From assembly GCA_034376725.1 (NCBI GenBank), contig JAXMJH010000140.1:1-64000 (forward strand): a DNA stretch of 64,000 bases, in the 5' to 3' direction. This document shows positions 34,077-42,320 of this stretch, in pieces. This DNA is from UBA11164 sp034376725. GTDB lineage: Bacteria > Pseudomonadota > Gammaproteobacteria > Xanthomonadales > Xanthomonadaceae. The position numbers and the translations under genes are program-made. Every line of letters starts with the position of its first letter. Positions within the stretch are counted from its first letter, which is position 1. The notes below the pieces were generated by a model, which saw only the letters and a program-made list of their open reading frames with translations, did no database searches and was not told the origin of the DNA.

Positions 34077-34955
34077 ATGGGTCTCGAAGAGGTGTCAGCA
34101 GGCTGGATCATCGCTGGCGGACTCGCCTTTGGTTTGCTGCTCGGCAGCTTTCTCAATGTCGTGATCCTGCGCCTGCCTGCGCGGCTGGAATGGCAATGGC
34201 GTGAGGATTGCAAGCACGCGATCGCCGAGTGGGAGGGTTCCGAGCCGCCCGAACCGACCACTGATCGGCCGCCCGGCATTGTCGTCGAGCGCTCGCACTG
34301 CCCACACTGCGGACATAACCTCTCGGCTTGGGAGAACATTCCGTTACTCAGTTTTCTGGCGCTTCGCGGTCGATGCCGCAAGTGCGGAACAGCGATCTCC
34401 TGGCAGTACCCGGTGGTCGAACTGTTGACCGGCATTCTGGTTGCCGTGTGCGTCTGGCGCTTCGGTAGCGGCTTGGAGGCGGTCGCTGCGATCGCATTCA
34501 CCGCGTTGCTGGTTGCCGCGTCCGGCATCGATCTGCGCACCACGCTGCTGCCCGATCAATTGACCTATCCGCTGCTCTGGCTGGGTCTGCTGGCCAGCCT
34601 GATGTCCGGTGGGGTCAACCCGGAGGCGGCCATTGTCGGTGCCGTGGTCGGCTACCTGGCGCTGTGGTCGGTGTATTGGGGCTTCAAGCTGCTCACCGGC
34701 AAGGAAGGCATGGGCTACGGCGACTTCAAACTGCTTGCCGCGCTGGGTGCCTGGGGCGGCGTGGCGGCGATTCTGCCGATTGTGCTGATGTCGTCGATCA
34801 TCGGCGCCGTGGTCGGCAGTCTCTGGCTGATGTGGCGCGGCAAGTCCAGCGCCACACCGATCCCATTCGGCCCATTCCTGGCGGCCGCCGGCTGGGTGCA
34901 GATCGTCGCCCAACCAGACCTGCTGGGTGCGTATCTGCGTTGGGCGGGAATCTGA
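34077..34955 (+). CDS. pilD: Type IV prepilin peptidase / N-methyltransferase
   Basis: Cleaves the leader of type IV prepilins and methylates the new N-terminus, at the inner membrane. The 292-residue protein has the N-terminal GSFLNVVILRLP segment, a zinc-binding pair CPHCG and CRKCG (about residues 77-105), several membrane helices, and the two catalytic aspartates in SGIDLRT and the GYGDFK motif. The start at 34077 is preceded by GGAG. It is convergent with pilC and pilB, from which it is separated by an inverted repeat element; in related genomes the three genes usually run together. Confidence 0.95.
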   Translation: MGLEEVSAGWIIAGGLAFGLLLGSFLNVVILRLPARLEWQWREDCKHAIAEWEGSEPPEPTTDRPPGIVVERSHCPHCGHNLSAWENIPLLSFLALRGRCRKCGTAISWQYPVVELLTGILVAVCVWRFGSGLEAVAAIAFTALLVAASGIDLRTTLLPDQLTYPLLWLGLLASLMSGGVNPEAAIVGAVVGYLALWSVYWGFKLLTGKEGMGYGDFKLLAALGAWGGVAAILPIVLMSSIIGAVVGSLWLMWRGKSSATPIPFGPFLAAAGWVQIVAQPDLLGAYLRWAGI

Positions 34956-34962
34956 TGAGGTA

Positions 34963-35345
34963 GGGTTGGGAGTCGGGAATGGGGAATGGGGATTCGGGAG
35001 TCGGGAGTCGGGAATCCCGGCTTACGGCCTTTGGCCTGGGCAGGCTATGCGTCGCTTCGGGTGGCCAGGCTTGCAGCGCAGCGGCCGAAAGCCGGGATCG
35101 CAGGAAGACTTGGGTAGCCGTCCTTCTCAATATCGCGCCGGTCGCCGGCGGGTGCCGTGCCGAACCCAGCTTGCGGTCAGGTTTGCCTATCCATCCCTGA
35201 CTCACAGCCTTCAGCGTAAGCCAGGAAAATAGAGCCGCCAAAGCCGACGGAGCGAATTATTGGCTTCGCTGATTGACCTCTGACCGGTCCTCGTGAGTCG
35301 CTTTTGTCGATTCCCGATTCCCGATTCCCGATTCCCGATTCCCCG
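34963..35345. repeat. Inverted-arm heptamer element between pilD and pilC
   Basis: A left arm of GGGAATGG/GGGAGTC heptamers at about 34963-35014 and a right arm of ATTCCCG heptamers at about 35308-35345 face each other around a 290-bp core. The core contains GCAGCGCAGCGGCCGAAAGC, also found in the repeats near 14.05 kb, and the right arm is preceded by GAGTCGCTTTTGTCG, similar to GGTCGCTTTTGACG in the valS copy. The right arm ends two bases before the pilC stop codon. No gene is seen inside. Confidence 0.85.
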
Positions 35346-35347
35346 CC

Positions 35348-36607
35348 TCAAACCGCTGCGGCAATCTTGAAGATCGGCAGATACATCGCCACCACCATGC
35401 CGCCGACCAGACTGCCGATCAGCACGATGATGAAGGGTTCCAGCAGGCTGGACAGGGCGTCGACGGCGTTGTTGACTTCCTGCTCGTAGAATTCGGCCAC
35501 TTTGAACAGCATGGTATCCAGGGCGCCCGCTTCTTCGCCGATGGCGACCATCTGAACCACCATGTGCGGGAAGATGTTGACCTGCTTCATCGCCATGTTG
35601 AGCTGGTAACCCACGGCGACGTCTTCACCGACTTCCCTGACCGCTTTGCCGTAGGTCTGGCTACCGGTCGCGCCAGCCACCGTCTCCAGCGCCTCGACCA
35701 GCGGCACGCCGGCCTTGAAGGTCAGCGCCAGGGTTCGCGCGAATCGGGCGATCGCCGATTGATGCAGGATCTGTCCGATGACCGGCAGTCGCAGCAGTAG
35801 TCGGTCGACGCCGTGCTGCAGCGCTTCGGACCGTTTGTAGGCGGAGATGAACGCCACGCCGCTGCCGATCACGATCAGCAGCGCCAACCACCACCAGGAC
35901 ACCATGAACCGCGACATGTTGACCACCAGCACGGTGAATGCCGGCAGGTCGGCACCGAAGTTCTTGAACACTTCCTCGAACTGGGGAATGACGAAAATGA
36001 GCAGGATGGCGCTGACAATGATCGCCACGGCGACCACGGCGGCGGGATAGAAAAGCGCCTTCTTGATTTTGCCCTTCAGCGCCTCGGTGCGTTCCTTGTA
36101 GGTGGCCACGGTATCGAGCACGGTGTCGAGGACGCCGGCGCCTTCACCAGCATGCACAAGGTTTCGATACAACTCATCGAACTGTACCGGGTAGCTGCCG
36201 AGCGCCTCGGTCAGGCTGGAACCACCGGCAATCTGATCGCGCAGGTCGACCAGCATCTCCTTCATGCGCGGGTTGGTCTGGCCACCGGCAAGAATGTCGA
36301 AAGCCTGCACCATCGGCACGCCAGCCTGAAGCATGGTGGCGATCTGCCGGCTGAAAACGGTGAGATCCTGCGCGGTGATCCGCTTGCCGGCCTTGCCGAA
36401 CAGCGGCTTCGGTCGGGTCTTGACGCTGATCGGCTGGATGCCCTGCTTACGCAGCTCGGCCTTGACCAGCGACGCGCTCTTGGCCTGAACCTCGCCGTGC
36501 ATCTTCTTGCCGCGTTTGTCGGTTCCGCTCCACAGGAACACCTCCATGGCGTTTTCGCGCTTGGTGGCGGGTGCCTGTCGTTTTACGGCGGCTCGGGTAG
36601 CGGCCAT
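35348..36607 (-). CDS. pilC: Type IV pilus inner-membrane platform protein
   Basis: A 419-residue GspF-family protein that couples the PilB motor to pilin insertion. Two homologous cytoplasmic domains (about 70-190 and 275-390) alternate with membrane helices near 195-215, 240-265 and 395-415. Motifs include DLTVFSRQIATMLQAGVPMV and the matching ARFARTLALTFKAGVPLVEA, FYPAAVVAVAIIVS and the C-terminal LEPFIIVLIGSLVGGMV. The start at 36607 gives a basic 20-residue extension before AMEVFLWSGTDKRG; Met21 could be the true start. It begins three bases after the pilB stop. Confidence 0.96.
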   Translation of the reverse strand: MAATRAAVKRQAPATKRENAMEVFLWSGTDKRGKKMHGEVQAKSASLVKAELRKQGIQPISVKTRPKPLFGKAGKRITAQDLTVFSRQIATMLQAGVPMVQAFDILAGGQTNPRMKEMLVDLRDQIAGGSSLTEALGSYPVQFDELYRNLVHAGEGAGVLDTVLDTVATYKERTEALKGKIKKALFYPAAVVAVAIIVSAILLIFVIPQFEEVFKNFGADLPAFTVLVVNMSRFMVSWWWLALLIVIGSGVAFISAYKRSEALQHGVDRLLLRLPVIGQILHQSAIARFARTLALTFKAGVPLVEALETVAGATGSQTYGKAVREVGEDVAVGYQLNMAMKQVNIFPHMVVQMVAIGEEAGALDTMLFKVAEFYEQEVNNAVDALSSLLEPFIIVLIGSLVGGMVVAMYLPIFKIAAAV

Positions 36608-36610
36608 GGC

Positions 36611-38329
36611 TTAGTCCTTGGTAACGCGGTTGATCTCGGCGAGGCTTGTCACGCCATTCTTGAGCTTGAGCAGTGCCGATTGTCGCAAATCGCGGACGCC
36701 GCTTGCTTTCGCGGCGGCAGCAATTTCAAGCGCGGTTCCGCCCTCGAGAATGATCTTCTGAATGGCTTCGGTCATCGGCATCACCTGATATATGCCGGTC
36801 CGGCCCTTGTAGCCTTCATTGCAGTCGTCGCAGCCCACGGCATCGTAGATGGTCAGGCCGGCATCGATTTCCTCCTGGGTGAAGCCTTCAGCCAGCAACG
36901 CTGCGGCCGGAAGTTCGACCGGCTTCTTGCACTTGTGCAGGCGACGCGCGAGGCGCTGTGCGATGACCAGGGTGACCGACGAAGTGATGTTGTAAGGCGC
37001 GATGCCCATGTTCATCAAGCGTGCAATGGTCTGCGGCGCGTCGTTGGTGTGCAGTGTCGACAGCACCATGTGACCGGTCTGGGCCGCCTTGATCGCGATT
37101 TCGGCGGTTTCGAGGTCGCGGATTTCGCCGACCATGATCACGTCCGGGTCCTGACGCAGGAAGCTGCGCAGCGCAGCGGCAAAGGTCATGCCGCGCTTGA
37201 CGTTCTGCTGGACCTGATTGATGCCCGGAACGCGGATTTCCACCGGATCCTCGACGGTGGAGATATTGCGCTCATCGGTGTTGAGGATATTGAGTGCGGT
37301 GTACAGGGAAACGGTCTTGCCCGAACCGGTCGGGCCGGTAACCAGCACCATGCCGTAAGGCTTGTCGATCGCCTCCAAATACAGCTGGCGCTGATCGTCC
37401 TCGTAGCCCAGCGCGTCGATGCCCATCTTGGCGGCACCACCGTCGAGCAGGCGCAGCACGACCTTTTCGCCGAACAGGGTGGGGCAAGTGGAGACGCGAA
37501 AGTCCATCTGCCGGGTCTTGGAGATATTCAGTTTGATGCGGCCGTCCTGGGGGACGCGCTTTTCGGCGATGTCGAGCTGCGCCATGACCTTGAGGCGCGC
37601 CGATAGCCGCGCGTTGAGCTTGACCGGCACCTTCGCCATGGTCTTGAGTACGCCATCCATTCGCATGCGCACGCGGTAGTCGGTTTCGTAGGGCTCGAAA
37701 TGGATATCCGAAGCGCCCCGCTTGACTGCGTCGATGAGCACCTTGTTGACGAACCGGACTACCGGAGTGTCGTCGCCCTTGGCGTCGATCGCGTCGTCGG
37801 GGCCGTCGTCGTCGGTGCCGACGTCGAGGTTCTCCATGCCTTCGGCATCGTCCATGCCTTCGGTGAGCGCATCCGAGGAACTGAGTGCCTGATCGATGAC
37901 GCGCTTGAGCTGGTCGGCATCGACCAGCACCGGCTCCACCCGCAGATTGGCGTGGAACTTGATTTCATCCTGGGCCCGGGTGTTTGTCGGGTCGGAAATG
38001 GCGACGAACAAACGGTTGCCGCGTTGAACCAGAGGCAGCACCTGATGCTGGGTGATGAGTTCTTCATCGACCAGCTTGAATGCTGCGTGGGCGAAGCTGA
38101 GCACACTGGCGTCGAACAGGGGTACGCCGAACTCGATGGAATTGGCGGCGGCGATGTCCGCCGCGCTGACCAGCTTCTTCTTCAGCAGCCAGGTCTGGAT
38201 GGGCACTTTGGCCTGCGTTGCACCGTCCATGGCTTCGCGGGCAGCCACATCGGTAATGACGCCATCGAGAACCAGCCTCCGGGTGATACCGGTAATGCCG
38301 ATCAGATTGGCCGTTGCCGCAACATTCAT
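36611..38329 (-). CDS. pilB: Type IV pilus assembly ATPase
   Basis: The hexameric motor for pilus extension, 572 residues. It has the N-terminal GspE-type domain, the second domain with VRFVNKVLIDAVKRGASDIHFEPYE, the Walker A motif GPTGSGKTVSLY, the Asp box and Walker B VGEIRDLETAEIA, the His box LSTLHTNDAP, and a zinc-binding region with HKCKK and CDDCNEGYKGRTG. The start at 38329 lies 7 bp after GGGGGA. It forms an operon with pilC. The N-terminal domain may bind c-di-GMP, as in relatives of this type. Confidence 0.97.
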   Translation of the reverse strand: MNVAATANLIGITGITRRLVLDGVITDVAAREAMDGATQAKVPIQTWLLKKKLVSAADIAAANSIEFGVPLFDASVLSFAHAAFKLVDEELITQHQVLPLVQRGNRLFVAISDPTNTRAQDEIKFHANLRVEPVLVDADQLKRVIDQALSSSDALTEGMDDAEGMENLDVGTDDDGPDDAIDAKGDDTPVVRFVNKVLIDAVKRGASDIHFEPYETDYRVRMRMDGVLKTMAKVPVKLNARLSARLKVMAQLDIAEKRVPQDGRIKLNISKTRQMDFRVSTCPTLFGEKVVLRLLDGGAAKMGIDALGYEDDQRQLYLEAIDKPYGMVLVTGPTGSGKTVSLYTALNILNTDERNISTVEDPVEIRVPGINQVQQNVKRGMTFAAALRSFLRQDPDVIMVGEIRDLETAEIAIKAAQTGHMVLSTLHTNDAPQTIARLMNMGIAPYNITSSVTLVIAQRLARRLHKCKKPVELPAAALLAEGFTQEEIDAGLTIYDAVGCDDCNEGYKGRTGIYQVMPMTEAIQKIILEGGTALEIAAAAKASGVRDLRQSALLKLKNGVTSLAEINRVTKD

Positions 38330-38552
38330 ATTGTCCCCCCGCACGGCTGTCGAAAGATGCTACCGCAATCCATGCCCTGGTCCAGTCTTGAGTCTACTCC
38401 TTTGGCCATTACGGCATTTTCGCCGGGAAAAGGCCACTGGCAAGCAATTTCAGCGTGTTGCGCGCCACAGTTTACCGAAATCGCAGGAAAATCCGTGAAC
38501 TCGGGCACATCAGGCACCCGTGTCGGCTCGGCACGGGATACCCCCGAGGCGG

Positions 38553-39299
38553 CTACAGCAGCCCTTTGCCCTTCAGGGCAGAGACCAGCTCGGCGACATC
38601 CTTGACCATCACGCCTTTGCCGCGCTTCGGCGGTGGCGCAAAGGAAACGGTGTCGAGGCTGGCTCCGGACGGTACGCCCAACTCGGAAAGGGCGATCGTC
38701 TGCATCGGCTTGGACTTGGCCTTCATGATGTCGGGCAGCTTGATGAACCGGGGTTCGTTCAGACGAAGATCGGTCGATATGACGGCCGGCAGATCGACCT
38801 CGATGGTCTCCAGCCCGGCATCCACTTCGCGGGTGACCCTGGCGACCTGGCCATCGACTGCGACCGCGCTGGCGAAGGTGGCCTGCGGCCGTCCCCACAG
38901 GGTGGCAAGCATCTGGCCGGTCTGGCTGGCATCGTCGTCGATTGCCTGTTTGCCCAGTATCACCAGGCCCGGCTGCTCGGCCTCGATGAGCTTGAGAAAG
39001 ATGTTGGCCGCCGTGAGCGGCTGCACCGGGCCATCGCTGACCACGTGGATGGCGCGATTGGCGCCCATGGCCAGCCCGTTGCGCAGATGAGCGGCGGCGT
39101 CGGCCGGGCCGATGGTGGCGACGATCACTTCTTCGGCGTGGCCCTTCTCGCGCAGCCGCAGGGCTTCTTCCAGGGCGATCTCGTCGAACGGGTTGGCCGA
39201 GAGCTTGACGCCATCGGTGATCACACCCGAGCCGTCGGGCTTGACCTGAATGCGGACGTTGTAATCCACCACGCGCTTGAAACCGACCAGGATTTTCAT
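38553..39299 (-). CDS. etfB: Electron transfer flavoprotein beta subunit
   Basis: A 248-residue subunit that, with EtfA, carries electrons from acyl-CoA and other dehydrogenases to the membrane. It opens MKILVGFKRVVDYNVRIQVK and contains the AMP-binding region and the signature segment VDLPAVISTDLRLNEPRFI with the recognition loop around RVTREVDAGLETIEVD. etfA, normally the next gene, is absent: the next gene in this direction is pilB, 224 bp away. The matching ETF-ubiquinone oxidoreductase is encoded 3 kb upstream at 42.3-43.9 kb. Confidence 0.95.
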   Translation of the reverse strand: MKILVGFKRVVDYNVRIQVKPDGSGVITDGVKLSANPFDEIALEEALRLREKGHAEEVIVATIGPADAAAHLRNGLAMGANRAIHVVSDGPVQPLTAANIFLKLIEAEQPGLVILGKQAIDDDASQTGQMLATLWGRPQATFASAVAVDGQVARVTREVDAGLETIEVDLPAVISTDLRLNEPRFIKLPDIMKAKSKPMQTIALSELGVPSGASLDTVSFAPPPKRGKGVMVKDVAELVSALKGKGLL

Positions 39300-39452
39300 T
39301 CTGTCAGCAGCCCCTTCATTGGTAACGTAACGGCATACCGGGAGATTCCCGGCGGTTGTTAGTTCAGTGCTACAAGTCTACCCGTTGCCGGGAATCGCTC
39401 CCACCCCTGCCGAGCCATTGGCTAGACTAACGCGCTACCGTCTGGAACCCAC

Positions 39453-40361
39453 ATGACCACCGACCGCCAAAGTCATCTCGACCGCCTGGAAGCCGAGAGT
39501 ATCGAAATCATCCGGGAGGTCGCGGCCGAGTTCACCAATCCGGTTCTGCTGTATTCGATCGGCAAGGACAGCGCCGCGCTGCTGCACCTGATGATGAAGG
39601 CATTCGCGCCGGCGCGGCCGCCGATTCCGCTGCTGCATGTCGACACCACCTGGAAGTTCAAGGACATGTATGCGTTGCGCGATGCGATTCCTGCCCGCTA
39701 CGGCGTGCGGCTGCTGGTGCACATCAATCAGGAGGGCGTCGCCCAGGGCGTTGGCCCGTTCAGCCACGGCGCGGCGGTGCATACCGACATCATGAAGACC
39801 CAGGCCTTGAAGCAGGCCCTGGATCAGTACGGTTTCGATGCCGCCATCGGTGGCGCCCGGCGCGATGAGGAGAAGTCGCGGGCCAAGGAGCGCGTGTTCT
39901 CGTTCCGCAACGCCCAGCATCGATGGGATCCGAAGAGCCAGCGGCCCGAGCTGTGGAATCTGTTCAATACCCGGCTGCACAAGGGCGAAAGCGTGCGGGT
40001 GTTTCCGCTGTCCAACTGGACCGAACTGGATGTCTGGCTGTACATCCAGCGCGAGGATATCCCCGTGGTGCCGCTGTACTTCGCCGCCGAGCGTCCGGTG
40101 GTGGAGCGCGAGGGCGCGTTGATCATGGTCGACGACGAGCGCTTGCCGCTGGCCGAGGGCGAGGTGCCGGCGTTGCGTCGGGTGCGGTTTCGCACATTGG
40201 GCTGCTACCCACTCACCGGTGCCGTGGAGTCCGATGCCGAAACCCTCGATGAAGTGATTGCGGAGATGCGCGCCTCGCGCCGATCCGAGCGCCAGGGCCG
40301 GGTGATCGACCATGATCCGAGCGCATCGATGGAAAAGAAGAAGCAGGAGGGTTATTTCTGA
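39453..40361 (+). CDS. cysD: Sulfate adenylyltransferase subunit 2
   Basis: The small subunit of ATP sulfurylase, which forms adenosine 5'-phosphosulfate in assimilatory sulfate reduction. The 302-residue protein shows the PP-loop as YSIGKDSAALLHL near residue 31, then HVDTTWKFKDMY, GGARRDEEKSRAKERVFSFR, and the C-terminal SMEKKKQEGYF. It is divergent from etfB across a 153-bp gap and overlaps cysNC by one base, so the two subunits are translationally coupled. Confidence 0.97.
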   Translation: MTTDRQSHLDRLEAESIEIIREVAAEFTNPVLLYSIGKDSAALLHLMMKAFAPARPPIPLLHVDTTWKFKDMYALRDAIPARYGVRLLVHINQEGVAQGVGPFSHGAAVHTDIMKTQALKQALDQYGFDAAIGGARRDEEKSRAKERVFSFRNAQHRWDPKSQRPELWNLFNTRLHKGESVRVFPLSNWTELDVWLYIQREDIPVVPLYFAAERPVVEREGALIMVDDERLPLAEGEVPALRRVRFRTLGCYPLTGAVESDAETLDEVIAEMRASRRSERQGRVIDHDPSASMEKKKQEGYF

Positions 40362-42223
40362 TGGCCGGACCGGACGATACCGACCTGCTGCGATTCATTA
40401 CCTGCGGCAGCGTCGATGACGGCAAGAGCACCCTGCTGGGCCGGTTGCTGCACGACTGCGGTCAGTTGTTCGACGACCAGATTGCCGCGCTGGCCCGCGA
40501 CAGCGCACGGCACGGCACCCAGGGCGATCAGGTCGACTACGCCCTGCTGCTGGATGGCCTGGATGCCGAGCGCGAGCAGGGCATCACCATCGATGTCTCC
40601 TACCGCTACTTCGCCACCGCGCGCCGTCATTTCATCGTCGCCGACTGCCCCGGGCACGAGCAGTACACCCGCAACATGGCCACCGGCGCGTCCACCGCCG
40701 ACGTTGCGGTGGTGTTGGTCGATGCCCGCAAGGGACTGCTCACCCAGACCCGCCGGCACAGCTATATCGTTTCGCTGTTCGGCATCCGCCAGGTGATATT
40801 GGCGGTCAACAAGATGGATCTGGTGGATTACGATCAGGGTCGGTTCGACGCCATCGCGGCCGAGTACCAGCAGTTGGCCAAGGGCCTCGGCATCCGCAGC
40901 GTCCGTGCCTTGCCGGTGTCGGCGCTGAACGGAGTGAACCTGCTCGGCAACGACCCGGCGATCGCCTGGTATCACGGCCCGGGGCTTCTGGAGCTGCTGG
41001 AAGCGACCGAACCGCGTGCCCGGCCGGTGAATGGCGGCTTTCGGATGCCAGTGCAGTGGGTGAACCGGCCCGACTCCCATTTTCGCGGCTTCGCCGGCAC
41101 GGTGGCGGGCGGGCGCGTGGCGGTCGACGATGAAATCGTGGTGCTGCCGGCCGGGCGGCGTTCGCGCGTGGCCCGGGTGGTGGTTGCCGATACCGATCTG
41201 TCGCTGCGCGATTTGCCCGGCGCGTCGACCGGCCAGACGGTCACGCTGACCCTCAGGGATGAGATCGACGCCAGCCGCGGCGATTTGATCGCTGCGGCCA
41301 ACCAGCCGCCCGAAGTAGCCGATCAGTTCGCCGCTCATCTTTTGTGGCTCGACGATGCCCCGCTGCTGCCCGGGCGGCGCTATTGGCTGAAGCTCGCCAC
41401 GCGCACCGTCGGCGCCCAGGTCACCGAAATCAAGCACCGCGTCGATATCAACAGTCAGGAGCCGCTGGCGGCCAAGCGACTGGAGCTCAACGAGGTTGGC
41501 TACTGCAATCTGAGTCTGGATGCGCCGGTCGCCTTCGAGCCGTTCGCCGACAATCCACGGCTCGGGGGCTTCATTCTGATCGACCGGCTCAGCAACGCGA
41601 CGGCGGCGGCCGGCACCCTGGATTTTGCCCTGCGCCGGGCGGCCAACATCCACTGGCAGGCGCTGTCGGTCGACAAGGCCGCGCGTGCCGCGAGCAAGGG
41701 CCAGGTGCCGCGCTGCGTGTGGTTCACCGGGCTGTCGGGCGCCGGCAAATCCACCGTGGCCAATCTGGTCGAGAAGCGCCTGCACGCGCTCGGGCATCAC
41801 ACCTATCTGCTCGATGGCGACAATGTCCGGCACGGGCTCAACAAGGATCTGGGTTTTACCGACGAGGACCGCGTCGAGAATATTCGTCGCGTTGCCGAGG
41901 TGGCGCGGTTGATGGTCGATGCCGGGCTGATCGTGCTGGTGTCGTTCATTTCGCCGTTCCGCAGCGAGCGTCGCCTGGCCCGCGATCTGTTTGCTCCGGG
42001 CGAATTCATCGAGGCGTTTGTCGATGTCCCGATCAAAGTCGCCGAACAGCGCGACGTGAAAGGCCTGTACGCCAAGGCCCGAGCCGGCAGGATTCCCAAC
42101 TTCACCGGCATCGACTCGCCCTATGAGCCTCCTGAGTCGCCCGAACTGCATCTGGATACCGTGGCCCAGTCGCCTGATGCCTTGGCCCAGATCGTGGTCG
42201 ATCGGGTGCTGGCGGACAGCTGA
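40361..42223 (+). CDS. cysNC: Fused sulfate adenylyltransferase subunit 1 / APS kinase
   Basis: A 620-residue bifunctional enzyme. Residues 1-435 form the GTPase subunit of ATP sulfurylase: P-loop GSVDDGKSTLLGRLL, DCPGHEQYTRNMATG and NKMD, followed by EF-Tu-like beta domains. Residues 445-620 form APS kinase: P-loop TGLSGAGKSTVANL near 458, DGDNVRHGLNKDLGF and SFISPFRSERR. The fusion makes PAPS from sulfate in one complex with CysD. The fused form is common in Xanthomonadales and pseudomonads. It converges on the ETF-QO gene. Confidence 0.97.
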   Translation: MAGPDDTDLLRFITCGSVDDGKSTLLGRLLHDCGQLFDDQIAALARDSARHGTQGDQVDYALLLDGLDAEREQGITIDVSYRYFATARRHFIVADCPGHEQYTRNMATGASTADVAVVLVDARKGLLTQTRRHSYIVSLFGIRQVILAVNKMDLVDYDQGRFDAIAAEYQQLAKGLGIRSVRALPVSALNGVNLLGNDPAIAWYHGPGLLELLEATEPRARPVNGGFRMPVQWVNRPDSHFRGFAGTVAGGRVAVDDEIVVLPAGRRSRVARVVVADTDLSLRDLPGASTGQTVTLTLRDEIDASRGDLIAAANQPPEVADQFAAHLLWLDDAPLLPGRRYWLKLATRTVGAQVTEIKHRVDINSQEPLAAKRLELNEVGYCNLSLDAPVAFEPFADNPRLGGFILIDRLSNATAAAGTLDFALRRAANIHWQALSVDKAARAASKGQVPRCVWFTGLSGAGKSTVANLVEKRLHALGHHTYLLDGDNVRHGLNKDLGFTDEDRVENIRRVAEVARLMVDAGLIVLVSFISPFRSERRLARDLFAPGEFIEAFVDVPIKVAEQRDVKGLYAKARAGRIPNFTGIDSPYEPPESPELHLDTVAQSPDALAQIVVDRVLADS

Positions 42224-42320
42224 TCCTGGCGTCGATGCGCGGGCGTCGGAGCCGGACGTGCGCCGCCCACCAGGACGCGGATCCAGCGAGCCGCCGTCGG
42301 GGCTCCTGCGCGGCCGAAGT

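Noticed and set aside
38345..38420. Sigma-54 promoter before pilB
   Set aside because: GGGCATGGATTGCGG looks similar at first sight, but the GG-GC spacing does not fit the -24/-12 consensus.
38326..38898. Possible etfA next to etfB
   Set aside because: The translation is Arg/Gly-rich and lacks the ETF alpha FAD-binding motif; it is an alternative frame of etfB and the pilB leader.
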